Shown: positions 1-12,300 of the stretch, in pieces
Position numbering within the stretch: the first letter of the stretch is position 1
Layout of the letters: each line of letters opens with the position of its first letter
Source: Xylaria sp. FL1777
Lineage: Eukaryota > Ascomycota > Sordariomycetes > Xylariales > Xylariaceae
Direction: 5' to 3'
Length of the DNA stretch: 49,743 bases
Assembly: GCA_022578965.1 (NCBI GenBank)
Contig: MU400766.1
Location: forward strand, 1 to 49,743
Notes under the pieces: model-generated
Databases searched by the model: none
The model's input: only the letters and a program-made list of their open reading frames with translations
Told to the model about the DNA's origin: nothing
Made by a program: the position numbers and the translations under genes

Positions 1-124
1 CTAACCCTAACCCTAACCCTAACCCTAACCCTAACCCTAACCCTAACCCTAACCCTAACCCTAACCCTAACCCTAACCCTAACCCTAACCCCTAACCCTA
101 ACCCTAACCCTAACCCTAACCCTA
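1..124. repeat. Telomeric repeat tract (CCCTAA)n, chromosome end
   Basis: About 20 tandem CCCTAA hexamers read 5' to 3', which is the C-rich strand at a left chromosome end. The tract is nearly perfect. The one irregularity is a 7-base unit with four C residues at 89-92. It stops abruptly in CCCTATTAAAT and unrelated AT-rich DNA follows. The regularity and terminal position argue for a real telomere rather than an interstitial tract. Confidence 0.98.
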
Positions 125-1108
125 TTAAATGCAAAAATGCTTTAAATAAATTTATAATAGTTTAAAAGCTGCTATAACTATAGTTATTTTTAGTATATTT
201 GCTGCTTGTTAATTTTTTGCAATAGTTACTGCAAAAAGCATTTCACTTTTTAAAAATTAATAACTTTGCTGCAAAAACATAAAGTAAGCTATAAAATTAT
301 GCTTTTTAAATAAGTTTACTAAAGCATTAAGTTCGTTTTTAGCACTAAAGTTATATTTTATAATATATTAAACTATTGCGCTAAAGCTATTTTATATTAA
401 AAAAAAATCAAGATTTTTTTAAGTTATATTTGCATCTTAAAATTAGTAATAAAAATATAATATTATTAATGCTATAACTATATTAATATAACTATACTTA
501 AGCGCACAAAAAACTAAATATCTTAATTATTATTAAAATATTTGGTTTTTTAAGGTTTTAATATAAAAACAATATAAAAAGTAAATACTTACTATAAGTA
601 TTCATAAAAAAAGTAAACTTGTTTTAAATTTTAAAGTAAAAAATAAATATTAATATTTTACTTTATATTTTTTGCTTTTTTATTTTTATAAGTTATATAT
701 TATACTTTTTAACACTATTAATATTATTTTCGTTTTATATAACTTGTTTAAAGGTTGCTTTTTAGGTAAAAAGTAAAAAAGCAGCAAAAATACTTGCATT
801 ATAATTAGCAAAATACTAAGTTAGCTAAAAGTTGCTAAAATAAGCAGCTAAAATAACTTACATATTTTAATTATTATTAGCTACTTTTTTTAAAAAAGTT
901 TTTTTTTAGCTTATAGTAATACTTTTTAGCTATAAGCTTAAGCTTTAATAGTAATAAAAGCTTTATAAACTAAATATTTAAAATAGCAAGCATAAATAGT
1001 TAATATAGCTAAGCTAAAAAAAAAAATTATAAAAAAAACAAAAAAAGCAAACTAAAAAAAGCCTAGCAAAAATTATAGTAGATATTTTATTTTTAGGACC
1101 TTTTATAG
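125..1108. other. Telomere-adjacent AT-rich spacer, no gene seen
   Basis: No frame in this stretch resembles a protein I recognise and there is no RNA gene. Base use is like the rest of the window: surviving C is mostly in GC or AC. The only structure I can support is the short hairpin at 508-551. The last part (about 1,081-1,108) already resembles the tail of the 54-bp repeat that follows. Confidence 0.7.
508..551. repeat. Short inverted repeat (hairpin), 20-bp arms
   Basis: Arms 508-527 and 532-551 are reverse complements at 18 of 20 positions around a 4-base loop. Both mismatches are transitions, as expected if a perfect palindrome was later mutated. The arm core AAAAAACTAAATAT also occurs in the larger hairpin inside repeat unit A (about 4,724-4,868), so the two structures may be related. 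Confidence 0.75.
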
Positions 1109-1216
1109 TTATTAAGCTAATATATAATTATTATATAGCTTTAAATATTTTATTTTTAATAGTTATTAAGCTAAAATATAATTATTATATAGCTTTAGAT
1201 ATTTTATTTTTAATAG
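1109..1216. repeat. 54-bp tandem duplication at the left edge of unit A
   Basis: Two copies, 1,109-1,162 and 1,163-1,216, both start TTATTAAGCTAA and end TTTTTAATAG. A partial third copy may precede them from about 1,081. Copy B near 32,226 has a single version, so the duplication is specific to copy A. Confidence 0.8.
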
Positions 1217-4200
1217 CTCTTACTAATTATACTTTAGTTCTAAGTTTTACTATAGCTATTTATAATTATTAAAATTATAGCTACTGTTTGTTTTTAGCTT
1301 TATGTTATTTATAATGTTTATTTTGTTTTTTTTTTTTGCTAGTTTTACTGCTATTAGTTAGCTTTTTTGCTAGCTTATGTTATATAATTAGCTTTATGTT
1401 TAGCTTTTTATATAATATTATATATTTTATAAAGATTTTCTTTGCTAATGTACTTATTTTATATAATAACTTAAATGCTAATATTAAGCTATTAGCTTTT
1501 AAGTTTTTTAGTTTAAGCTATGCTAATAAATTAATAAAAAAGAATAGTAGTTTTGCAGCATTAAAAAATATGCTAAAGCAAAATGCATATAATTAAAAAA
1601 ACATAGTAAGTTATTTAGTAAATATATAAAAAACTTGTTTAAAAAACATGCATAAAAAACCTTTGCTACAATAATTAAATAAATATTAAAGCATAGCATT
1701 AAAGCTAAAGTAAAAAGCATTACGTTTTTATTACGTAAGTATTATAGCATATAAATATATATTATAGCATACTTATATAATAGCATTACAAACTTAATTA
1801 AGTAATTATAGCAAATATATTAATATAATAGCTACTAAAGCTTTTTTAAATAAATAACTTATATTATTATATAATAGCTTTTTTTTTACTATATTATAGC
1901 GCAATAGCTTTAAATAGCTATACTTAAAACTAAAAAAATTTAACTTTATAACAATATGTTTAAACAATTAAACATAAAAAAACTTAGTTTTTTTAAAGTT
2001 TAATATAACAAAAATATAAAAGCTAGCATATGTTTAACAATAATTAAACTAATTATTAAAAAATAAGCATATAATATTTTTACTAGTAAATATAGCAAGC
2101 TAAACCTTTTAAACTTTATAATATTAAAAAGCAAAACTTTTGCTTAATTAATTAGCATAATTATTTAAAGCGCTAAATATTAATGCTACATATATAAACT
2201 AGCTTTAGTGTTTATTTATGTTATAATTGCTAAAGTTATAAGTTTTTGTTTTTAGTTTTTGCTGTTATATAAAAACAAAAAATAAAAAGTTAGTACTATT
2301 AAATAGCGCTATTTTGTTTATTTAAAAGCTTTTGATTTTAGTTTTGCTTAAAGCATTAAAAACCTAAAAATAAATGCAGTAAACGTTAAGTAAGCTAAAA
2401 AGTTAAAAATAGCTTTGCATATAGTTTAGTTAGCTTTTATACAAAATATTATATTATGCTTAATAAAAAAGCTTAAGCTTTTTAAAATATAATTTGTAAG
2501 CTTTAAAAAATTTTAAATTATATGCGTAAATAATTAACTATAATACAAGCTTAAAAGCTTTGCTGCATAATAGCTATGCTTTATAATGTTTAGCAAAAAT
2601 AATAGCATAGTTAGCAATATTTTAAAAGTTATTTAGTAATATTGTTTTAAATTGCTTATTTATGCTTAATATACTTTGCGTTATATTTTATTAAATTACT
2701 TTTAGTTAATTTTAACGCTTAAAAAAAAATAAGCAAAACTACTTTAAAGTATAACTTATAAATTAAAAAATATACTATTTAAATATATTATTTAGTACTT
2801 ATAGCATGCTATATTTTTATATTATATTCTTTAAGCTAAGTTTTTATAATAGCTTTTTTAATTTGTTAAGCATGCAGTAATTTTAAATAGTATGCTATAG
2901 CTATAATACTTAAAAAAAAATACTACTAATATAAGTTTGCTTAAAAAAAATAAGCAATACTTAGTTTGTATATATATATTTAGCATACTTAGTAACATTA
3001 AACTGCTTTAATAGTGTATTATTATTAAAAAGTACAAATATTGCTAGCTTTTTAATAAGCTTAATAAAACAAACAATAAAAGCAAACATAAAATTATTTA
3101 GCTAGCATATTAAAACAAAAAAAAAAAGTTATAAGTAGTAAAATCAATTAATAAAAACAAGCAAATAATTTACTAAAAAAACAATTTATAAAAGTTTATA
3201 ATAATTATAATATAAAACTAAAGCATATAGTATTTATAGCGTATATTATAGTAAGGCAACATAAAGGCATTAAACAAAATAAATAACATATAATATAGCT
3301 AGCTTTTATAAAATTAAAAAGTATTAAAAAAAAAAAAAAATCAAATAGTATTATTTTTTGCGTTAATATTTTAGTTTTGCTTTAATAGTATTATTTAAGT
3401 AAATTTAAGCTAAAAAATAGTAAATTAAACTGTAGTAAATCAAAAAAATAAAATCTTTTTATAAGTGTTTATATATATTACTTATAAAAATTATACACTT
3501 TAACTTTAAACAAAGCTACTTTTTTAATATAAAAGCTAATTAAAGTAGTTTTTACTATTTTTAGCTTTTTTATATCTTAAAACATATATTGCAAATATAA
3601 GTATAAATAATATCCTTAAAATAAGCTATTATTATTATAAGCTATTTTAGCTATGCATGCTAACTTATTAAACAAAATAAATAAAAGTATTATATTATTA
3701 GTTAAATAAAAAGGTTTAATAATATAAAGCATGTTTTAAAAAGCAAAATTAACTTATATAGCATTAAAATAAAAGTATTGCTAGTTTATTATTAAAAAAT
3801 AGTTTATATAAAATTTCTATAAAGCATTTTTTGCTAAATAGCTTATAATTACATTTTTAATATTATGTTTTTATAAAAAAAAAATAAAGCTAGCAAAATA
3901 GCTAAACAAATATTAATTATATAAAGTTTTAAAATAGTTCTAAAATAGTTTTATATATTTGCATAAAATAACGTATTATAACTAAGTATATTTAAAAAAG
4001 CTAAAGCTTTTTGCTAAAGCTTACTAAATGCTTGCTTTTGCTTTAGCTTAAACAAAACTAATAAAGTGCTAAGCAATAATTACAAAAAAACAAAAAGCAT
4101 ATAAAGCAAGTAATATATAGTTCTTTATAAATTGTTTTTGTATTTTAAATAGCAAATAAGTAGTTTAATGTTTAAAAATTAAAAAAAAAAAAAAATAAAA

Positions 4201-4779
4201 AAATAAACATAGTTATTAAAACTATATTAAAAAAAGCTAAGCTGCAAATTCCAAGTTTTATAAAGTTTTACCAAATTAAAAACGCAGTATACATTTTAAG
4301 CAATAAAAAATTAAAACAAAAATAAATAACTTAAAGTAAATATTACTAAAAAAAATGCAGCAAAAAAACAAAGCTATATAAAATAGCTATTAATATTATA
4401 TTAACAAATAATATACATTTATTAGTAAATATTATAATAAAAGGCCTTAGTAAATAAAAAAAAAAGCTTAAGCTTATTAGCATTAAAAAAAGTATGCTAA
4501 AAAAGAATCCATAAAGTTTTTAGCTTAAAACAAAATAATAAAATGTTAATAAAATTATTATGTTTTAAAGAATTAATATAAGAAATTAAAAAGCTTTATA
4601 TAAAATAATTTGTTATATGTTCTAATGTATAGCTAGCTATATTAATTATTTCTTTTATATAAATAAATTAGTATAATAAATATAACAAAATAAATAAAAA
4701 ATGTACAAAAAAGAAGAATAGCGTATAAAAAACTAAATATTTAAGGAATAAAAAAAACAAAAAAAACAAAAAAGTAAAA

Positions 4780-4868
4780 GCTTATAAAAAACTAAATATC
4801 CTAAAATATATAGTTTTTTTTTTTTAAAAAAAAACTATACGTCTTAAAATATTCAGTTTTCTATAAGC
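4780..4868. repeat. Large hairpin inside unit A
   Basis: The left arm (GCTTATAAAAAACTAAATAT onward) and the right arm, which ends CAGTTTTCTATAAGC, are inverted copies of about 43-45 bp meeting in a T-run/A-run centre. Mismatches are mainly transitions. A direct copy of the arm start also lies at about 4,724-4,745. Copies B (35,832-35,908) and C (41,241-41,318) have a hairpin at the same place but with different arm sequence, so this internal segment was replaced or rearranged between copies. Confidence 0.8.
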
Positions 4869-5814
4869 CCTTATATATATATAAACAGTTTAGAAATACA
4901 AACAAAAATAAAAAAACACAAAAAAAATAAAAAATAAAGCATACTACAGTTATATTAATAAAAATAAAAGTATAGAATTTATTTCTGTGTGTAATAATAT
5001 GCATTGTTAAATAAAAAAAAAAACTGCTAGCTAAGCTAATTATAATAAACTAGTAGTAAAAAAAAAAAAGCAAAAGCAAAAAAATAATTTTTGCTAAAAA
5101 TAAAAGCTTTACTAGTAATAAAAACAAAAAAATTTTGCTATAACAAAGTAAAAAAAAGGTTAAGCAATAAAGCAACAAGCTTATTTAAAATATAAAGCGT
5201 AAAAAACAAAAAAAAAATCAAAAAAAAAAGAATAATTAGTTTTAAAGCGTTCGAAATAGTGCTATTACTTTTATTGCTATTAAAAAAGCTTAAGTTATTA
5301 GAACTAAAAAAACTTTAGAATTAAAAACGAGCAAAAAAAGCAAAAAAAAAAAAAAGTTTTAGTTTAAGCAGTTTAAAATCCGTAGTATTGCTATTGTTTA
5401 AATCTAAAAAAGCAAAGCTATCTATATATAGCAGTTCTAAAGATTGCTTAAACAAAAAAATAAAAAGTAGCAATAGCACTTAAAAATAAATAAAAAAAAG
5501 TTAAGTAGTTAAAAATAAAACATTTGTAAAAAAAAAAAAAAAAAATAAGCAAGATTAGCTCCAAGTAAAATAATAGTAGTACAAAAGCAAATTAAAAGTT
5601 AAAAACAGTAAAATAAAAGCATAAAAATATACAAATACTAAAGTATTTTTATTAAAAAACAAGTTAAAAAAAAAAATACAAAATTAACTAAAAAGTTAAG
5701 CAGCTTTTTATTTTAATTTAACAATTTGTTATACTTAAGCTTTTTTGCGTTTTTGCTAATTATGTTTAGCAGCTAATAAAAGCATAGTAATTAAGCTACA
5801 AAAAAAACAGTAAA

Positions 5815-5946
5815 GCAAGCAAAAATAGCAACACAACAAGTAAAAGCGCTAAAAAAAAGCAAGCAAAAATAGTAATATAACAAATAAAAGCGCTAAAAAA
5901 AAGCAAGCAAAAATAATAATACAACAAATAAAAGCGCTAAAAAAAA
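5815..5946. repeat. 44-bp minisatellite, three units, inside unit A
   Basis: Units start at 5,815, 5,859 and 5,903, each beginning GCAAGCAAAAATA and containing AAAAGCGCTAAAAAAA. Copies B (from about 38,716), C (from about 42,258) and D (from about 43,912) carry only two units. A period of 44 is not a multiple of 3, so a change of copy number would shift a reading frame. This fits non-coding sequence better than coding sequence. Confidence 0.85.
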
Positions 5947-6387
5947 GCTAAAAAAGCGCTAAACAAGCATTAAACAAGCATTAAAAAATAAGCTTAATAA
6001 TAGCGCATAACTTAAAAAAAAACAAGCTATAACAAAAATGCAAATGCAATAAAAACAAAAAAAAAAAAAAAAAAAAAAAAAAGCAATAGTAATAAACAAT
6101 AAAATTTATAAACGAATTTTCATAATATGCATTAAAAGTGTTATAGTGTTACAAAAAAGTTAATACGCAAAAAATTAAATATATTAAGCAGCAAAAAAAA
6201 AATAATTAGCTTTAAATAAAGCAATATAAAAGTACTGTTACGCTAAGCTAGCAAATTGCAAAAATAAAAGCACATAAAGTTAGCAAATAATTAAGCATAA
6301 AAGCTATTAGTAAAAAAATCAATAGAAATTTTCACTAAGTTAAACGTATAAACATGCTACTAACCTTAACTTAAAAAACGGAAAAAT

Positions 6388-8770
6388 GCATATAAAGTAT
6401 GCAAAAAAGTAATATATATATTTTAGTGTTATAACTATTTACGTAATGCAAATATTTATAAATTATAGTATGCTAAAAATAATAATTATTTTTTTTTTTT
6501 TTTATAAAAAAAGTTTTATAGCTAGCTTTATATAAAAAAGTTTTTATAGCTAAATATATATATATACAAAAGTTTACATAAAAAAGTTTAAATATAAATT
6601 ATAATATATGTTTAAGTTTATATATAACTAATTAAGTTTTATTTAATAATAAAACTATAGCGTTTTTATATTATATAGCAATAAAAACAAAAAACAAAGC
6701 AATATAATAAGCAAAATAGCATAAATAAATTTTTTTTTATTTAACTTATAAAAAGTTTTAGCATATATTTATGCTTTATATAATATATAGCTAAAAACAA
6801 CTTAATTTTTATTTTAATAGCAAGCTAATTTTTTATTAATAAAGTTATTATTTTATGTATAAGTATTAATAAGTTCTTGATTTTAATATTACTTTTTTTT
6901 ATAATACTTTTATTTTTAGTGCATTACTTTATTTTAAGTTTTTAAAGCTTGCTATAGCTTTTTTATAGCTTTTAATTATTAAAAAGAACTACTTTTTTAG
7001 CAGCAGTAATAAATAAGCTTATAAAATAACAAAACAAAAATAATGCTTTTTTTAAAACAATAAACGTTAAGCTAAAATAAATACTTAACTTTTTTATAAA
7101 TTATGCAAATATTTTGTTTTTATGCTATTTTAAAATTTTTATGCAAGCTTAATACTTTTTGTAGCTTTATAATATTATATAAAAATTATATTTATTTTTA
7201 ATACTTTTATTATTAATTATTAGCTGCTAAACTTTTATGCTTTAAAAAAAATTAATATATAAATTATAGTTATTATTATTATATAAGCATATGCTTTTTT
7301 ATTTTAAATATTTTATAAACTTATTATAGTAGTTTTATTTTTTTAGATCGTAAAACAAATAATAAGCTGTATTTTTTAATAAAGCTATAAATAGTTTAGC
7401 ATAAAAAAAAAAAAAGCAAAAAGTTTTTACAGAATTTTTTGTTTAAAGGCTAAAAGCTACACATAAAGCTATAAAATTGTTATTTTTATTGCTTAAAACT
7501 AAAAGTATTATATAGCTACTATTAAATTGCTATATTAAGCTAGTTTTTTATACTATGTATTTATAATGCTTATAATAAGCAGCTATTTTTTATAAAATTA
7601 AACTTGCAAAAAATAAATGCATTATTTAATAGTACTACATTATTAAAGCGTAAAAAAACTATAGCTTTTATATGTTTTATGTTTTTTTTGTAAATAATAA
7701 GCTTAGCATATATATTATAACGTATAAAAAAAGCAAAAAAATAAAAACTTATAAAACTATTTAAAACTTTGCTTAAAAAAGCTGCAATAAAAAAAAAAAG
7801 CATAGCAAGCTAATTAAGTTTTATAAATAAAACTTACTTTAAAAAAACAATAAAAAAAGCTAAAAAAATCGCAAATAAAAAGAAAAAACATATATAAGTA
7901 ATATAAAATTTTAGCTTTAGTAAGCATGCTTTTTAAAAAGCAAAAAAAATTAAAAAAAAAAAAAAAAAAGCAAGTTATTTATAAAGCAACTTAATAGCAT
8001 TTTTATGCAAAAAAACCTAAGTTAAAATAAGCAAATATATAAGTACAAACAATAGCTATAATAAATATATAAAAAAGTAGCGCTTGCTTAAAACAAAAGT
8101 TCTTTAAGAACTAATTTATGTTTAAAACAAATAAAAAGCAAAAAATATATAGCAAAAACGCTTTATATGTTTTGTATATTTAATGCTTTTTTGAAAAAAA
8201 CGCTTTTTAATAAAACATTAGCAAAAAAAAAAATATAAAAAAGTAGTATTAATAGCGCTATACATTATTTAAAAAAAAGCAACACGTAGTATTGCTTTAA
8301 AAAAAAAAAAAAATTAAGTAAGCATATATTTATTAATATAAATATATTGCTTATATTATGCTTTAGCTAAAACTTAAACCTAAATTTTTTTATAAGTAGT
8401 AATATATATTACTATTATACTACTAAAGCAAAAAAAAAGCAAAATAATTAAAAAAAACATTGCTTTTGTTTTTTAGTTTAATTGCTTATATAATATTTTA
8501 AAACATATTAATAAATATATGCTTTAGCTTAATAATAACTTTTTTATACTTTATTATTAGTTTTAAGCATATTTATTAGTTTATAGTAATAAATACTACT
8601 TTTAATATAATAAAGCATATAAGTTTTTATTATAGTATAAAGTATAAAATATATATGCGTTTTTTGTATAATAAGCGTTATTTTGCTTTATAACCAGTTT
8701 AAAAAAACCTTTTTAAGTTTTATTTTAATATTTATATATATATTTAATATATAACATAATTAAGCTTAGT
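6388..8770. other. Eroded AT-rich DNA, no recognisable feature
   Basis: No protein motif, RNA gene or clear repeat structure was found. The minus-strand open stretch at 7,570-7,803 encodes 77 residues, mostly F, I, L, K and N, with no recognisable motif. It is what AT-rich mutated sequence gives by chance. The stretch starts directly at the right end of unit A. Confidence 0.6.
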
Positions 8771-8906
8771 ACGTTTATTTTACTATTTTTATGTTTTTAT
8801 AAGCTATAGTTTATTAATAATATTATTAGTATGCTTGTTTTATTACTTTTATATTTTAGTAAGCTATAGTTTATTAATAATAGTACTAGTATATTTGTTT
8901 TATTAC
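8771..8906. repeat. 60-bp tandem repeat, about 2.3 units
   Basis: The phrase AAGCTATAGTTTATTAATAA begins at 8,801 and again at 8,861, and the surrounding TTATTTTA/GTTTTATTAC blocks repeat at the same spacing. Differences between units are mostly transitions. I see no coding role. Confidence 0.8.
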
Positions 8907-9059
8907 GTGCTATAATAATAACAAACATTTATTTTTTTTATGTTATAAATGCTATTTAGCTAAAAAATAACGTTTATAATAGTTTTATTAAGCAATAATA
9001 TATTAAATAATTTAGCTAAACATTAAGCATAAAAAAACCTTTTAAAGCTACGTTTTTTT

Positions 9060-9303
<244 letters not shown>

Positions 9304-12300
9304 TTATTAGCGCTTTATTTTCTTTTTTAGTTGCTTTTTTTACTATATACTAACTTTTTTTAAAACAAAAACCTGTTTAATTTATATTTTATAGCTGCTT
9401 TTATAGCTTGTTAATTTATTAATTACGTTAAAGTTTTAATTAATATTTACTGCTTTTATTAATGCTTTAAACATTTTAATAATGCTAAAAAGCTACTATA
9501 TTATAGCATATAAATTTATATAGCGTGCTAAATTTACGTTTTATAAAAACAAGCTATTATAAACTTTATAAAAGAACTTTTTATAACTAATATTTATAAA
9601 CTTGCTTTTTGCTTATAAAATAATAATTATGCATTTAGTATAAAGTGCTTTTAAAAAATATATAATTGTTTTTTTTTTGTATGCTTTTAATTAATAAAAG
9701 CACTTAAAAGTTTAACTTTTATTAAAACATAGCAAAAAAAGCAGTTTATTTTATAAGTTATATATTAGCTGCTTATATTAAAAGTTTAAAAAACTACGTA
9801 GTATTAAGTTTATTACTAATATAATTAAAACTTTTGCTAAAAAAGTTTAACTAAAAGTAAAATGTACTAATTTTTTGTTTTTTATAGCAAGCTTAACTAT
9901 ATAATATAATATAAAAAGCGTTATATTTTTACTGCTGTTTTAAAAACTATAATGTTATTTATATTATATAATTTTATGCTATATAAAATTAAATCAAATA
10001 AATAATTATAAAAACATTAAGCTTACATTATAAAATATATAAAAAACGTAATAAAACGAAAAAAAAAAACTTTATAAGTTTTTAAACGTATAATAAGCTT
10101 TTTATATAAATAAAAATAAACATAAAAACAACAATAAAAAAAAAAAACTTTGTAAGTTTTTAAGTATATAGTAAGCTTTTAAAGCTATAAAGTTATATTG
10201 TTTTTTTAAAAAAAAAAAAGCTAAAGCTGTTTTTTTTTTAATTTGCTACGTTTACAAAAATTTTTTTGCTTTATTATAACGCAATATAAATATATTTTAC
10301 TATTTTTCTGCATATATTATACTAGCGCAGCTAATTTATTATAGCTTTATATATTTTTTTTTATAGTACTACTTAAAAAAAAAAAACAAAATAAAATATG
10401 CTAAAAACTTGTAACGCATTATAATGCTATAATAAAAAAATCAAGATTTAAAGCTATAAAATAACAAAAAAACGAAAAAAACTAATTTATAGCAAAAATG
10501 TTTTGTTTTTTATGCATGTTTTTTTTTTTTTTATATATAAGTAAAAAAAAAAAAAGTAAAGTTTTTTAAGTTATATAAATCTTACATTTTTTTTACTTTT
10601 ACTTTTATTACTACTTTTTTTTTTATTTATTAAACTATATTATTAAATTATATATATAGTTTTAAATGCTATAAAAGCTTTTAAGCTAAAATAATTAGCA
10701 GCTTTTTTTTATTTTAAATATAAATATAAATAAAATATTATTTAATAAAATGCTACTATAAAACAAGCAAATATAAACTTATTACTTATATAAAATACTG
10801 CTAAAAAAAAAAAACAACATATATGCTTTAAATATTATACTTAAAAAAAATAGTAGTTTTAAGCATTAAATAGCTTTAAGCATAATAAGTATATAAGTAA
10901 AAAAATTTATGTTTTAATGCTAAACAAACAATGTTATATGCTATAGTTTTAAAATATTTTATAAAGAACTATTGTTTTATTTTAAATATAAAAATAATAG
11001 TTGCTTTTAAATAATAATAAATAGCTGTTTGTTAAATAATAATAAACTATTTTATTTAGTTAAGCTTAATTATTATTAAAATAAGTAAATATAGTATACT
11101 TTATACTTTTTAAGCTATATATATTACTTATTTTTTTTAACTTTTAGGTTATTTTTTTTATTTTTAATTATTTTAAATATACTTTTTTATTTGCTATATT
11201 GTATACTTTTTTATACTTTTAATAATTGTTTTGTTTTTTTTTTTTTTGCTTTTTTTTTTTTTTTTCTTTTGTTTTTTTTAGTTATTTTTTTTTTCTTTTT
11301 ATAATTTCTTTTTTTTTAAGCATACGTAATAAAACAGCCGTACTAGCTAATTTGTTTTTTTTTTTGCTTATTTAACCTTTTTTTTTAGTTTTGCTAGCAA
11401 TAAATTTATTGCTTTAAAATTTATAAACCTTAAAACATTATACATTAAAACGCTTAACGTTTTTTTAAAAGCTTGCTAAAACTAAAGACTATTTAGTTTT
11501 ATAGCTAACTTAGTAATTCTATAAATTAATATGCTTTTATAATTATAGTTTTTTAACGTGTGCTTTTTTTGGAATTATTGCTGCTATATATACTATTTTT
11601 ATTAGTTATAAAAATTTTAAAGCATTTTATAATTAAAGCAACCTAAATAAAACTATAGCTTTTGCTTAAAAAATATAGCACTAGTTAATTAGCACTACTA
11701 CTTTATTTTTTTAGTTTTAGTATGCCTTTTTTTATAAGTAGCAGCTATTACTATGCTTTTATTAAAAAAAATAAACTTAAATATTATTAAAGTATAAAAA
11801 GCAAGCTTTAAAAAGCTTTAATAGCTAACAAAAGAATTAATGCTATTTTTTGTACTTTTATATTATGTTTTTTTGCTTTATTATAATTACTTAATAGCTT
11901 TATATTTTTTACTACTAAACAAAAGTATAAATTATAGCTTTAATAAAATTAAGGCTATTTATAGTAGCTTTTATTTTTTTGTTGCAAAAAGCTATTTATA
12001 TACTGCAGCAATAAAACGTTTTTTTTTTTTATGAAGTTTTTTTGTTATGCTTTAGCTAGCTTAACTTTTTAGTAAACATTAATAGCTTTTTTTTTTTAGC
12101 AAAACTAATATATTATAGCAAGCTTTGCTATTATAGCTTTTGTTTAGCAAAAATTATAATACTTATAAATAAAAAATAATAGCATTATTAAGTTAGCTAT
12201 TATGCTTAGCTTGCTTACTTTTATAGCTATAATTATATAATTACTAAAAAGCTTTTATGCTTAAAGTTAGTTTAGCTAAGCTTAAACAAACGTAAAAATT

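Larger units (their letters stand above)
1109..6387 (+). repeat. Subtelomeric repeat unit, copy A (about 5.2 kb)
   Basis: This is the first of four related segments; the others are B 32,226-39,241 (with an insertion), C 39,242-42,777 and D 42,945-44,435. Copies align almost base for base and differ nearly always by C/T or G/A. For example, 1,381-1,500 against about 32,441-32,560 shows about a dozen differences, all transitions. The right end carries CTAACCTTAAC followed by an AAAAAT run and is shared by all copies. The right third is A-rich on the plus strand. Stop density in the plus frames I read through most of the unit is about 9-15%, no better than expected for random DNA of this composition, so I cannot assign an ORF. 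Possible identities are a non-LTR retroelement, a telomere-linked gene segment or a non-coding satellite unit. The strand given is only the orientation used for comparison. Confidence 0.9.

Noticed and set aside
1336..1596. 86-residue open frame in unit A, considered as the start of a long coding region
   Set aside because: It begins at TTG, not ATG. Reading the same frame on through about 2,760 and 3,241-4,200 gives 9-15% stop codons, as expected by chance, whereas the genuine gypsy pol frame has about 4%. The frame in copy B already has an extra stop.
5066..5330. Lysine-rich plus-strand frame in unit A (KSKSKK...) with few stops
   Set aside because: Low stop density is explained by the A-rich strand. 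The frame is shifted by A-run length differences in copy B, so it is not conserved between copies.
5800..6000. Regularly spaced repeats considered as a CRISPR array
   Set aside because: Units are directly adjacent 44-bp tandem copies without unique spacers, in an evidently eukaryotic subtelomere.
6361..6387. A run at the unit's right end taken as a proven poly-A tail
   Set aside because: In copy A the run reads CGGAAAAAT, so at least two of the A in the other copies arose by G-to-A change. The end may be a fixed sequence rather than a true poly-A tail, so it is used only as weak support for a retroelement.
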